NCBI GenBank assembly: GCA_963836085.1
Contig: CAWIHT010000002.1
Span: 124,001-188,000 of the forward strand
Source of the DNA: JAHEEL01 sp963836085
GTDB taxonomy: Bacteria > Actinomycetota > Acidimicrobiia > Spongiisociales > UBA5794
Direction: 5' to 3'
DNA: 64,000 bases
Under the pieces are notes generated by a model, which was not told where the DNA came from, ran no database searches, and was given only the letters and a program-made list of their open reading frames with translations. The number at the start of each line of letters is the position of its first letter. Position 1 is the stretch's first letter. Both the position numbers and the translations under genes were made by a program. Positions 1-7,746 of the stretch are shown piece by piece.

Positions 1-583
1 CCAGGTCGGGCCCTTCGCTCTCTTCGACGTGCGACTCGACGACGATCGCCGATCCGGACCGGCCGAGATCCGGCGTGGCAACCGGCACGACCGTGGGGGA
101 GCCACCATCCGACGGTTCGGCGGCGAACGCCTTTGGCCGGACGAAGACCAGTGCAGGCGCCGGTCCGGTGAACTCGGTGATCACGGCCTGTGTGCCGCCG
201 AGAATCTCGCTGGTAACGGCGACGGCACCGTCCGCTGACACGTCGACCGCGTTCCCGAGGACCGGTCGACCGAGTCGGGCCGAGAGGCGGCCTCCCACGT
301 CGCGATCGGTGGTGTCCATGCCGAAGAGGATCAGTTCGACGCCGTGCTCTTCCACGAGAGAAGCAAGCGCCGCAGCGGCAGGTGCGGACGGCAGGTGGAC
401 GTCCGTTGGCATGTGGTAGATCGTTGCTGCGCCGTGTGCCCCGAGTTCTTCGAACGCGGCTTCGCTTCCGGCACCGATGTGGAACACCGACACCGCTCCG
501 ATCGACCTGGCCTTGGTGAGGAGTTCGAGCGCCGCGGCCGATGCGTGACCGTCCGCTTCCTCGCTGAATACCCAGGTCGTCAT
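1..583 (-). CDS. etfA: Electron transfer flavoprotein alpha subunit, N-terminal part (partial)
   Basis: The reverse-strand frame opens with ATG at 583, directly after the etfB stop codon, and stays open to the window edge, so about 194 N-terminal residues are visible and the FAD-binding C-terminus is missing. The protein starts MTTWVFSEEADGHASA and has the Rossmann-like ETF domain I pattern, including a VELILFGMDTTDRDVGGRLSA stretch typical of EtfA. With EtfB it forms the cytoplasmic heterodimer that passes electrons from acyl-CoA dehydrogenases to the respiratory chain. The genes abut with no spacer, so they are co-transcribed and probably translationally coupled. The identification rests on position after etfB and the N-terminal sequence. 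Confidence 0.9.
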   Translation of the reverse strand, partial: MTTWVFSEEADGHASAAALELLTKARSIGAVSVFHIGAGSEAAFEELGAHGAATIYHMPTDVHLPSAPAAAALASLVEEHGVELILFGMDTTDRDVGGRLSARLGRPVLGNAVDVSADGAVAVTSEILGGTQAVITEFTGPAPALVFVRPKAFAAEPSDGGSPTVVPVATPDLGRSGSAIVVESHVEESEGPDL

Positions 584-1360
584 CTAAATCACCTTCGCCT
601 GTTCCAGGAGGGCGACGATCTTGAGGTAGCCCTCACCGTCGTCCTCAACGATCTCTCCGGCTTCTCTCGCCGGCACGGCCTCGACCGACGTGATGGCCTG
701 ACCGGCGCCTGCATCGCCGACCCGGTCGGCGGTGAAGCCAAGGTCGTCGGCGGTGAGCGTGTCGATCGGCTTCTTCTTGGCCTGCATGATCCCTTTGAAC
801 GTGGGATAGCGGGGTTCGACGACGCCCGATGTCACAGAGAGGAGGGCCGGGAGCGGGGCCTCGACCACGTCGTAGCCGCCGGAGGTCTGTTGCTCGATTC
901 GCACGACTCCGTCGGCAACGTCGACCTTTCGGGCGAAGGTGAGCGATGGAACGTCGAGGAGTTCAGCGATCTGCTGCGGAACCACGCCGGAATAGCCGTC
1001 GGTGGACTCTGTGCCGGCAATCACGAGGTCGAAGCCTTCGCGATCGATAGCAGCCGCGAGGACACGCGCTGTCGTCAGGGCATCGGACCCCGCGAGGTTG
1101 GTGTCGTCGATGATGACGGCCTTGTCGGCGCCCATGGCGAGTGCCTGTCGGATTCCCTGGAGTGACCCGGAGGGGGACATCGAGAACAGGGTGACTGATC
1201 CGTCGTTCCCTTCGGCGATCTGGAGCCCAACTTCGACACCGAATCGATCGGTGTCGTCGAGAACCTGGTCGTTCGGACGCACCACGCGGTGGGTGTCCGG
1301 AGCGAGTTGGTAGGGCGTCGCCGGGTCTGGGATCTGTTTCACACAGACCGCGATTCTCAT
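584..1360 (-). CDS. etfB: Electron transfer flavoprotein beta subunit
   Basis: 258 residues, the usual EtfB length. The N-terminus MRIAVCVKQIPDP is diagnostic of EtfB. Further features are the AMGADKAVIIDD stretch near residue 90, the GTESTDGYSGVVPQQIAE segment near 120 and a LLSVTSG motif near 180. It binds AMP and pairs with EtfA to accept electrons from flavin dehydrogenases of fatty-acid and branched-chain amino-acid oxidation. It is the first gene of an etfB-etfA operon read leftward, with an AAGGAG ribosome site just upstream of the ATG and a promoter with a palindrome at 1392-1422. Acyl-CoA metabolism is also represented here by icmF and an enoyl-CoA hydratase. Confidence 0.96.
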   Translation of the reverse strand: MRIAVCVKQIPDPATPYQLAPDTHRVVRPNDQVLDDTDRFGVEVGLQIAEGNDGSVTLFSMSPSGSLQGIRQALAMGADKAVIIDDTNLAGSDALTTARVLAAAIDREGFDLVIAGTESTDGYSGVVPQQIAELLDVPSLTFARKVDVADGVVRIEQQTSGGYDVVEAPLPALLSVTSGVVEPRYPTFKGIMQAKKKPIDTLTADDLGFTADRVGDAGAGQAITSVEAVPAREAGEIVEDDGEGYLKIVALLEQAKVI

Positions 1361-1391
1361 GTCGGTATCGCTCCTTGTGTCGGGTACCGGG

Positions 1392-1422
1392 ATGATACCT
1401 CAACTTTGAGCGTCGACTCAAA
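1392..1422 (-). promoter_or_regulatory. Probable etfBA promoter with palindromic operator
   Basis: Read leftward, TTGAGT (1416-1421) and TATCAT (1392-1397) are separated by 18 bases and lie about 30 bases before the etfB ATG. The -35 element sits inside a palindrome, TTTGAG-N6-CTCAAA at 1405-1422, as expected of a repressor site. Seen directly in the sequence; the regulator is unknown. Confidence 0.5.
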
Positions 1423-1430
1423 AACCTCGG

Positions 1431-2258
1431 CTACCCGTCGACGAGCATCGGAAGAAGCGCGTCGAGGACCGCCGAGAACCGCGTGCGCGCCTCGGTGGCG
1501 GTCTCGGTCACTTCCTCGTGGGAGAGGGGAGCATCGGTGATGCCCGCCGCATAGTTCGTCACCAATGAGATGCCGGCCACAGCGACGCCCATGTGGTTCA
1601 GGGCAATGGCCTCAGGCACCGTCGACATGCCGACAAGATCGCCACCGGCGCGTCGCACCATCTCGATCTCGGCAGGCGTCTCGTAGCTCGGGCCGAGGAA
1701 CCAGGCATACACGCCTTCGTGATAGCCGACGCCGGCTGTCTCGAAGGCATGCTTCATCAGGTCGCGGAGACGGAGCGAGTACACCTCACTCATGTCGGGA
1801 AATCGGGGCCCAAGCCGATCGTCGTTGGATCCGACCAGCGGGTTGCGGGCCGTGTAGTTCAGATGGTCCCGGATCGCGACGAGATCGCCGGGAGCGAGAC
1901 CCTCGCCCAGGCCGCCGGCCGCGTTCGTGAGGAGGACCGACGTTGCTCCGGCCAGGGCGGCGGTCCGGACGCCGAACACCACCTCATCGAGCGACCAGCC
2001 CTCGTACGTGTGGACCCGGCCGGCGAACAGCAACACCGCGCCGTCCCCAACCGGAGCCGAGAACAGGCTCCCACCGTGACCGACGACCTTCGGTTCGGGG
2101 AAGTTCGGGATCTCCGAGTACGGGATCTCGATGGCATTGTCCAGGGATGCGGCGTAGCCGCTCAGCCCGGATCCGAGCACCACGGCGGCATCGTGTCGGT
2201 CTCGGCCGCTGTGCTCGGCGATTGCGGCTGCAGCGGCTTGCAGATCTTCGTAGGTCAT
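1431..2258 (-). CDS. Purine nucleoside phosphorylase
   Basis: 275 residues. It phosphorolyses purine (deoxy)nucleosides to base and (deoxy)ribose-1-phosphate. Family motifs are visible in order: VLGSGLSG near 27 (phosphate site), GRVHTYEG near 80, TNAAGGL near 112, GPSYETPAEI near 195, VGMSTVPE near 215 and TNYAAGIT near 240. This is the trimeric PNP pattern. The frame is open further upstream, but the ATG at 2258 overlaps the thymidine phosphorylase stop by four bases (ATGA) and gives the normal family N-terminus, so I chose it. It is the last gene of a five-gene salvage operon in which every junction overlaps. Confidence 0.93.
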   Translation of the reverse strand: MTYEDLQAAAAAIAEHSGRDRHDAAVVLGSGLSGYAASLDNAIEIPYSEIPNFPEPKVVGHGGSLFSAPVGDGAVLLFAGRVHTYEGWSLDEVVFGVRTAALAGATSVLLTNAAGGLGEGLAPGDLVAIRDHLNYTARNPLVGSNDDRLGPRFPDMSEVYSLRLRDLMKHAFETAGVGYHEGVYAWFLGPSYETPAEIEMVRRAGGDLVGMSTVPEAIALNHMGVAVAGISLVTNYAAGITDAPLSHEEVTETATEARTRFSAVLDALLPMLVDG

Positions 2259-3565
2259 TTCACCTCTCCAAGGATCAGTGGACGGGCGGTTTGCGGTTCG
2301 TCGGTGACGATCCAGGCGGTCTCGAGGATCGGGAGACACGCGGCGAGTTGTTCGACGGTGTTGTACCGCACCGTGCCGAGCGCGTCTCCCGCTGCGACAG
2401 CATCCCCGACCTTCGCATGGATCGAGATTCCGACACCGGGGTCGATGTCATCTTCTTTCGCCTGACGGCCGGCTCCGAGGCGTACGGCGGAGCGGCCGAC
2501 GGCGAGAGCGTCACACCGTTCGATGAAGCCGGCGCGATCTGCGACCACCGTGTGCACGAGATCGGCGGATGGCAAGATCGATGGGTCTTCGAGAACGGTG
2601 GGATCGCCGCCCTGTGCCTCGATGACCTTGGCAAAGACCTCGAGACCGGACCCCGACTGCACGGCATCTTCCAGACGAGACCGCGCCTCGGTGCGATCCG
2701 CCGCGACGCCGCCGAGCACCAGCATCTCCTCACCGAGCCGGAAGGTGAGTTCGGTGGTATCTGCCGGGCCGTCGCCGCGGAGAATGGCGATCGATTCGAC
2801 CATCTCGTTGGCGTTGCCGACTTCTGTTCCCAATGGCTGGTCCATATCGGTGAGGAATCCGACGACCGGTGTGTCGTGCGAGCGGCCGATCCCGACCATG
2901 GTCTCGGCCAACTCTATCCCGGACGCCACATCCTTCATGAACGCACCCGAGCCGATCTTGACGTCAAGGACGAGGCCGTCGAGGTCCTCGGCCAACTTCT
3001 TTGACATGATCGAAGACGAGATGAGCGGGATCGCCGGGACGGTGCCGCTCGCATCCCTGAGTGCGTAGATGCGACGGTCGGCGGGGACGAGCGTCTCGGA
3101 TTGGCCCGCGAGCACGAGGCCGAGTTCGTCGAGCTGACGGGTGAAGACATCCGGGTCGAGACGGGTCTTGAAGCCTGGGATCGTTTCCAGCTTGTCGAGC
3201 GTGCCCCCCGTGTGGCCGAGACCGCGTCCGGACATCATCGGGATCGCGACACCGCATGCCGTGACGAGGGGAGCGAGCGGGATGCTGATCTTGTCTCCGA
3301 CGCCACCCGTCGAGTGCTTGTCGACCTTCGGCATGGACGTGCCGGACAGGTCGAGCACGTCACCGGAGTGGAGCATGGCGTCGGTCCAGGCTGAGAGCTC
3401 TTCGGTGTTCAAGCCGCGAAAGATGACGGCCATCAGGAACGCTGACAGCTGATAGTCGGGGATGCGGTCGGCGGTGTACCCGGCGATGATCCATTCCAAC
3501 TCGTCGGCGGTGAGATTCCCGCCGTCCCGCTTCTTGCCAATCAGCTCGGGCATGCTGTAGTTCAT
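2255..3565 (-). CDS. deoA: Thymidine / pyrimidine-nucleoside phosphorylase
   Basis: 436 residues, the standard length. It cleaves thymidine (or uridine in the Pdp subgroup) with phosphate. The KHSTGGVGDK phosphate loop is at 83-92 and the family signature SGRGLGHTGGTLDKLE at about 112-127. The C-terminal alpha/beta part ends with a GVGISIHAKVGDAVAAGD biotinyl-like stretch common to the family. The ATG at 3565 overlaps the stop of the upstream gene by four bases. Sequence alone does not separate thymidine phosphorylase from broad pyrimidine-nucleoside phosphorylase. Neighbours (upp upstream, PNP downstream) fit nucleoside salvage. Confidence 0.93.
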   Translation of the reverse strand: MNYSMPELIGKKRDGGNLTADELEWIIAGYTADRIPDYQLSAFLMAVIFRGLNTEELSAWTDAMLHSGDVLDLSGTSMPKVDKHSTGGVGDKISIPLAPLVTACGVAIPMMSGRGLGHTGGTLDKLETIPGFKTRLDPDVFTRQLDELGLVLAGQSETLVPADRRIYALRDASGTVPAIPLISSSIMSKKLAEDLDGLVLDVKIGSGAFMKDVASGIELAETMVGIGRSHDTPVVGFLTDMDQPLGTEVGNANEMVESIAILRGDGPADTTELTFRLGEEMLVLGGVAADRTEARSRLEDAVQSGSGLEVFAKVIEAQGGDPTVLEDPSILPSADLVHTVVADRAGFIERCDALAVGRSAVRLGAGRQAKEDDIDPGVGISIHAKVGDAVAAGDALGTVRYNTVEQLAACLPILETAWIVTDEPQTARPLILGEVK

Positions 3566-3858
3566 GTTCTCTCCGAACTCGTCTGCGGATTCTTCCTGAT
3601 CTTGACCCGACCGTTGGTGATCGTCACACCCTCGCTCCTGAGGAGTTCGGCCTGTCGCTCCTCGTGTCCGGGAGCGAGTCGCCCGGACTTCGCCACGACC
3701 CGCCACCATGGGAGACCGGGCGTGGAACGGACAAGGTTACCGACGGCACGTGCCGCGCCGGGGAACCCGGCCTCATCGGCGACCTCACCGTATGACACGA
3801 CTTCGCCTGGTTCGAGGCGAAGGATGACCGCGGCGACTGCCTCGCTGAAGTCCTTCAT
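3562..3858 (-). CDS. Alkyltransferase-like (ATL) DNA-binding protein
   Basis: 98 residues, resembling the C-terminal domain of O6-methylguanine-DNA methyltransferase: EVVSYGEVADEAGFPGAARAVG, then the active-site region at residues 50-54. Where the methyltransferase has PCHRV, this protein reads PWWRVV, so the alkyl-accepting cysteine is replaced by tryptophan. In known ATL proteins this means recognition of O6-alkylguanine without repair, handing lesions to nucleotide excision repair. The ATG at 3858 overlaps the upstream methyltransferase gene by four bases. Its place inside a nucleoside-salvage operon is unusual. The family call is firm; the role is inferred from the family. Confidence 0.87.
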   Translation of the reverse strand: MKDFSEAVAAVILRLEPGEVVSYGEVADEAGFPGAARAVGNLVRSTPGLPWWRVVAKSGRLAPGHEERQAELLRSEGVTITNGRVKIRKNPQTSSERT

Positions 3859-4493
3859 CGCTTCCTCATTTTCACGAGCTGATAGTGCTCGTCTCTCGGA
3901 TCGTCGGGTGGGCCGTCGATGGTGCGGAACTCCTCGATGACGAATGCCGCGCCGAACGCCGCCCGGATGTGGTCGTCGGTCCTCCACGCGAAGAAGCGGG
4001 GCGGGTCGACGACGTCGTCTTCGAGGATCTCGGCCGTTCCGTCACCGCCCCACATACCGGCGACTACGAGTCCACCAGGGGTCAGGACCCGCGCCATCTC
4101 ATCGATCGCGATGGTGAAGTCCTCGTCGGTTGCGTGCATCAGGCAACTCATCGCCCAGAGAGCGTCGAACGATCGGTTGGAGAATCCGAGATTGGCGAAA
4201 TCCGCGACGTGTGCCTCGAGGCCCTTGGCCAGGCAGCGTTCGACGTTGCCTGGGGAGAGGTCGGTCGCGACCACGGCGAAACCTTGTGCGGAGAAGAAGG
4301 CCGAGCTGTGGCCGGCCCCGGCACCGATCTCGAGGATACGGGTCCTCGCCTCGTCCTTCAGGGTGGCAGTGAATTCGTTTCGGTGATCGTCGCGCCAATC
4401 CGGTTCGCCCCGTTCATCGCGAGTCAGGGCGCTCGCATCGTAGGTGCGGATGAGATCCGCTTTGATGGAGCGAGCGTCCGGCGCTGCGGTCAC
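3855..4493 (-). CDS. Class I SAM-dependent methyltransferase
   Basis: 212 residues with a Rossmann SAM site ILEIGAGAG at 53-61, an acidic residue at the end of strand two (VVATDLSPGNVERC near 80) and a DALWAMSCLMHATDEDF motif-IV segment near 115. The substrate cannot be read from sequence. The C-terminal GLVVAGMWGGDGTAEI resembles small-molecule methyltransferases of the Methyltransf_11 group. It starts with GTG and overlaps the upp stop as GTGA, so it belongs to the upp-to-PNP operon. A role on a nucleoside or modified base is possible from context only. Confidence 0.8.
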   Translation of the reverse strand: MTAAPDARSIKADLIRTYDASALTRDERGEPDWRDDHRNEFTATLKDEARTRILEIGAGAGHSSAFFSAQGFAVVATDLSPGNVERCLAKGLEAHVADFANLGFSNRSFDALWAMSCLMHATDEDFTIAIDEMARVLTPGGLVVAGMWGGDGTAEILEDDVVDPPRFFAWRTDDHIRAAFGAAFVIEEFRTIDGPPDDPRDEHYQLVKMRKR

Positions 4494-5107
4494 AGCGTCC
4501 CGAAGAGCCGGTCACCCATGTCGCCGAGGCCCGGCACGATGTAGGCCCGATCGTTGAGTTCGCGGTCGAATGCTGCCGCGATCACATGCACATCTGGATG
4601 GTCGTCATACATCCGACGGACACCGTCGGGCGCCGTGACGACGCACAGTGCCGTGATGTCGCGAGCGCCGGAAGACTTCACCTTGTCGACAGCCCACGAC
4701 AGTGACCCGCCCGTGGCGAGCATCGGCTCGAGGATGAACACCGAGGCGTCAGAGAGATCCGGGAGGCGGGCGTAGTACTCCTGGGGCAGCGCCGTCTCCT
4801 CGTCCCGCTGCACACCAGCGAAGCCAACCTTGCACTCGGGGATCATGTCGAGAACCGCGTCCAGCATGCCGAGGCCTGCGCGCAGAACCGCAACCGCAAC
4901 GACGTCGTGCACGTGGTAGCCGATAGTGGTCTCCATCGGGGTCTCGACTTCGATCTCCGTAAGGGGGAGTCGCTTGGTCGCCTCGAGCACGAGGCTGTAG
5001 GTCAGTCCGCGTGCAGCAGCACGGAACGCCTCTGGCGTCGTGGTGCGGTCGCGGAGGATGGTGAGATAGTGCCGGCCGAGCGGGTGATCGATCACTGTGA
5101 GATTCAT
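4490..5107 (-). CDS. upp: Uracil phosphoribosyltransferase
   Basis: 205 residues; makes UMP from uracil and PRPP. The ATG at 5107 gives the usual N-terminus (LTVIDHPLGRHYLTILRD). The PRPP-binding loop reads LEPMLATGGS near residue 130 (glutamate where many have aspartate), and the C-terminus ends YIVPGLGDMGDRLFGTL, typical of Upp. It is the first gene of the leftward salvage operon, divergent from ffh across only 54 bases. With the two phosphorylases it recovers bases released from nucleosides. Confidence 0.95.
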   Translation of the reverse strand: MNLTVIDHPLGRHYLTILRDRTTTPEAFRAAARGLTYSLVLEATKRLPLTEIEVETPMETTIGYHVHDVVAVAVLRAGLGMLDAVLDMIPECKVGFAGVQRDEETALPQEYYARLPDLSDASVFILEPMLATGGSLSWAVDKVKSSGARDITALCVVTAPDGVRRMYDDHPDVHVIAAAFDRELNDRAYIVPGLGDMGDRLFGTL

Positions 5108-5146
5108 GCCCCAAGTCTCGCAGATCATGTGTCGCGCGGCGAGCCG

Positions 5147-5152
5147 TACACT
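5147..5152 (+). promoter_or_regulatory. -10 box for ffh
   Basis: TACACT ends nine bases before the ffh ATG, so the transcript would have almost no leader. No convincing -35 element. It lies in the 54-base divergent gap between upp and ffh. Confidence 0.35.
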
Positions 5153-5161
5153 CATGAGCCG

Positions 5162-6502
5162 ATGTTCGATTCTCTCTCCAGTCGGCTGAACAGCGCGTTC
5201 TCGCAGCTACGCGGGAAGGGGCGCTTGTCCGAGTCCGACGTCAACGACGCCCTGCGCGAGGTGCGGATCGCCCTCCTCGAAGCAGACGTCAACGTATCCG
5301 TGGTCAAGTCGATGCTTGCCCGCGTGAAGGAGCGCGCGATCGGAGCCGAGGTCACGAAGAGCCTCACGCCCGGTCAGCAGGTCATCAAGATCGTCCACGA
5401 AGAGCTGATCGTGACCCTTGGTGCCGAAGAGGTGCCGCTCGTGCGGCCGGCGGCTCCGCCGCTCGTCATCCTGATGGTCGGCCTCCAGGGATCCGGGAAG
5501 ACGACCACCGCAGCGAAGCTCGCGAAGCTCCTGAAGGGCAAAGGGAAACGCCCGATGCTCGTCGCCGCCGACCTCCAACGGCCGGCCGCGATCGACCAGC
5601 TCGAGACGCTGGGTCAGCGGATCGGCGTCCCGGTGTATGCGGACCGCAAGACCAAGGTCCAGCGGCTTGTCAAGGCGGCGCTGAAGCAGGCCAGAACCGA
5701 CGGCGCCAACGTCGTGATCATCGACACCGCCGGCCGCCTCCAAGTCGACCAGGACCTCATGAAGGAGCTCGCTGCGGTCCGCAAGGCCGCCAACCCCGAC
5801 GAGGTGCTTCTCGTCCTCGACGCGATGACCGGCCAAGAAGCGGTCAACGTGGCGAATGGCTTCCTCGACTACACCGACCTCACCGGCCTGGTGCTCACCA
5901 AACTCGATGGTGACGCGCGCGGCGGTGCCGCCATCTCCGCTCGCGAGGTGACCGGCCAGCCGATCAAGTTCGTCGGTATCGGGGAAGGCATCGAAGAACT
6001 CGATGTCTTCTACCCGGAGCGGATGGCCTCGCGCATCCTGGGCATGGGCGACGTGCTCTCGCTGATCGAGAAGGCCGAATCGGTCTACGACGAGGAAGAG
6101 GCTGAAGCGGCGGCCGCGAAGCTCCTCGACTCGACATTCAACCTCGAAGACTTCCTCGATCAGTTCCAACAGATCAAGAAGATGGGGCCATTGCAGCAGC
6201 TGGTTGGTATGCTGCCGGGCGCCGGGTCGGCATTGCGCGACGTCGAGATCGACGACCGTCAACTCGCTCGCGTCGAAGCCATCATCCGGTCGATGACCCC
6301 AGCGGAGCGCCGAGACCCCAAGACCATCAATGGGAGTCGCAAACGTCGCATCGCGAAGGGTTCGGGGACGCGACCGCAGGACGTCAACGTACTGTTGAAG
6401 CAGTTCTCCGAGACACAGAAGATGATGAAGGCGTTCGCCGGAGGAAAGAGCCCTATTCCAGGGCTTGCCATGCCGGGAATGGGCCGCAAGAAGAAGAGGT
6501 AG
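5162..6502 (+). CDS. ffh: Signal recognition particle protein Ffh (SRP54)
   Basis: 446 residues. It binds 4.5S RNA and signal sequences of nascent chains and delivers them to FtsY at the membrane. The N domain begins MFDSLSSRLNSAFSQLRGKG. The G domain carries GLQGSGKTTTAAKLAKLL near 105, DTAGRLQVD near 195 and TKLDGDARGGAAIS near 255. The methionine-rich M domain follows from about 330 and includes MGPLQQLVGMLPGAG and a basic RRIAKGSG RNA-binding segment. The open frame extends far upstream, but ATG 5162 gives the family start. It leads the ffh-rpsP-khpA-rimM operon. Confidence 0.97.
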   Translation: MFDSLSSRLNSAFSQLRGKGRLSESDVNDALREVRIALLEADVNVSVVKSMLARVKERAIGAEVTKSLTPGQQVIKIVHEELIVTLGAEEVPLVRPAAPPLVILMVGLQGSGKTTTAAKLAKLLKGKGKRPMLVAADLQRPAAIDQLETLGQRIGVPVYADRKTKVQRLVKAALKQARTDGANVVIIDTAGRLQVDQDLMKELAAVRKAANPDEVLLVLDAMTGQEAVNVANGFLDYTDLTGLVLTKLDGDARGGAAISAREVTGQPIKFVGIGEGIEELDVFYPERMASRILGMGDVLSLIEKAESVYDEEEAEAAAAKLLDSTFNLEDFLDQFQQIKKMGPLQQLVGMLPGAGSALRDVEIDDRQLARVEAIIRSMTPAERRDPKTINGSRKRRIAKGSGTRPQDVNVLLKQFSETQKMMKAFAGGKSPIPGLAMPGMGRKKKR

Positions 6503-6504
6503 AC

Positions 6505-6963
6505 ATGCCGGTGAAGATCCGCCTGACGCGGATGGGTAAGAAGAAGCAACCCTCGTATCGCGTCGTGGTGATTGACTCACGCAAGCAGCGAGACGGGAAA
6601 TACATCGAGCAGATCGGCCGCTACGACGCCCGTCAAGATCCTTCACTCATCGAGATCGACAACGCTCGTGCGGTGGCCTGGCTCCAGCAGGGAGCGCAGC
6701 CGAGCGATCGGGCCAAGAAACTCCTCGAGATCTCCGGGGCGTGGACGGAGTTCAAGGTCGCTCGTGGTGACGTGCACATTGTCGACGATGCGCCCGAGGC
6801 CGCCGCCAAGAAGGTGGATGTCGCGGATGCCGCACCGGTGATGCTCGACGAGATTCAGGAAGAGGCCGCAGAGGCCATCGAAGCCACGGCCGACGAAACG
6901 GTCGAGATCGTGGTCGCAGAAGTAGCCGAAGACAATGACGCCACCGAAATGGACGAATCATGA
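6505..6963 (+). CDS. rpsP: 30S ribosomal protein S16 with acidic C-terminal extension
   Basis: 152 residues. The first 80 or so are S16 (MPVKIRLTRMGKKKQPSYRV, then YDARQDPSLIEIDNARAVAWL). The remaining 70 residues are a tail rich in A, E, D and V (for example EIQEEAAEAIEATADE), absent from the core fold. S16 is an assembly protein of the small subunit. It starts two bases after the ffh stop, with the GAAGAGG in the ffh 3' end as ribosome site, and overlaps khpA by four bases. Similar acidic extensions occur on other translation proteins in this window. Confidence 0.97.
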   Translation: MPVKIRLTRMGKKKQPSYRVVVIDSRKQRDGKYIEQIGRYDARQDPSLIEIDNARAVAWLQQGAQPSDRAKKLLEISGAWTEFKVARGDVHIVDDAPEAAAKKVDVADAAPVMLDEIQEEAAEAIEATADETVEIVVAEVAEDNDATEMDES

Positions 6964-7211
6964 ATGATGGCAGCATCGTCGAGAAGGTCGTGACCTACGT
7001 CGTCACCCAGATCGTGGACGACCCCGACTCCGTCAAGGTGGAGATCGTTCCCGATGGGGACGATGCGATCGTGGCCGAGGTTCGGACTGCCAAGTCCGAC
7101 ATGGGCCGTGTGATCGGCCGCCGCGGCCGAGTCGCCCGGGCTATCCGCTCGGTTGCCTCCGTCGCCGGCGATGAAGAAGGCGTTGCCGTCGAGGTCGATT
7201 TCCTCGACTGA
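6960..7211 (+). CDS. khpA: KH-domain RNA-binding protein KhpA
   Basis: 83 residues comprising a single type II KH domain, with the GxxG loop as VIGRRGRVARAIR near residue 55. Members of this family sit between rpsP and rimM in Gram-positive bacteria and actinobacteria and act, with KhpB, as RNA chaperones. The ATG overlaps the rpsP stop (ATGA), and only one base separates its stop from the rimM start. Confidence 0.93.
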   Translation: MNDGSIVEKVVTYVVTQIVDDPDSVKVEIVPDGDDAIVAEVRTAKSDMGRVIGRRGRVARAIRSVASVAGDEEGVAVEVDFLD

Positions 7212-7212
7212 C

Positions 7213-7746
7213 GTGGAACCGATCCTTGTCGGCTACGTGCGCCGTGCTCACGGTATCAACGGGGCTGTGGTCGTTCGTCCCCTCACCGACGATCCCGAGA
7301 ATCGCTGGGTAGCCGGCGCTGAATTCGAGAGCGACGCCGCGCCTCCACAGTCCTACACCGTGGTCGAGGCGTCGCCCTATCGCGATGACCTTCTGGTGCG
7401 CTTCGAAGAAGTGGCAGATCGGAACGGGGCAGAAGCACTGCGCGGAACGTCGTTCACGATCGACCGCGGAGACCGCCGCGATCTCGAAGACGGCGAATTC
7501 TGGGTCGAAGACCTCGTCGGATGCGCCGTCGTCGACGAACACGGCACATCAATGGGGGTCGTCGACGAAGTGGTGCTCGCTGCTGCCCAGGACCGCCTGG
7601 CGGTCCGTACCGAATCAGGCCGGGTGGAGATCCCCTTCGTTGACGCCATCGTCCCCGAGATCGATCTCGAGCGACGAGTCGTGGTTGTCACGCCGCCTGC
7701 AGGCCTCTTCGACCTACCCGGAATTGTCGACGGCCCGGTCGAGTGA
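7213..7746 (+). CDS. rimM: Ribosome maturation factor RimM
   Basis: 177 residues from a GTG at 7213, one base after khpA. The N-terminal RimM domain begins VEPILVGYVRRAHGINGAV; the PRC-barrel domain starts near residue 95 (EFWVEDLVGCAVVDEHG). It assists 30S head assembly by binding S19. The frame is open upstream inside khpA, but GTG 7213 gives the family N-terminus. The last 33 bases overlap the 3' end of the convergent ATP-grasp gene. trmD, which normally follows, lies 15.5 kb downstream. Confidence 0.94.
   Translation: MEPILVGYVRRAHGINGAVVVRPLTDDPENRWVAGAEFESDAAPPQSYTVVEASPYRDDLLVRFEEVADRNGAEALRGTSFTIDRGDRRDLEDGEFWVEDLVGCAVVDEHGTSMGVVDEVVLAAAQDRLAVRTESGRVEIPFVDAIVPEIDLERRVVVVTPPAGLFDLPGIVDGPVE

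Noticed and set aside
5207..6646. A 479-codon minus-strand frame opposite ffh and the start of rpsP
   Set aside because: No protein-like pattern; it is a shadow of ffh.
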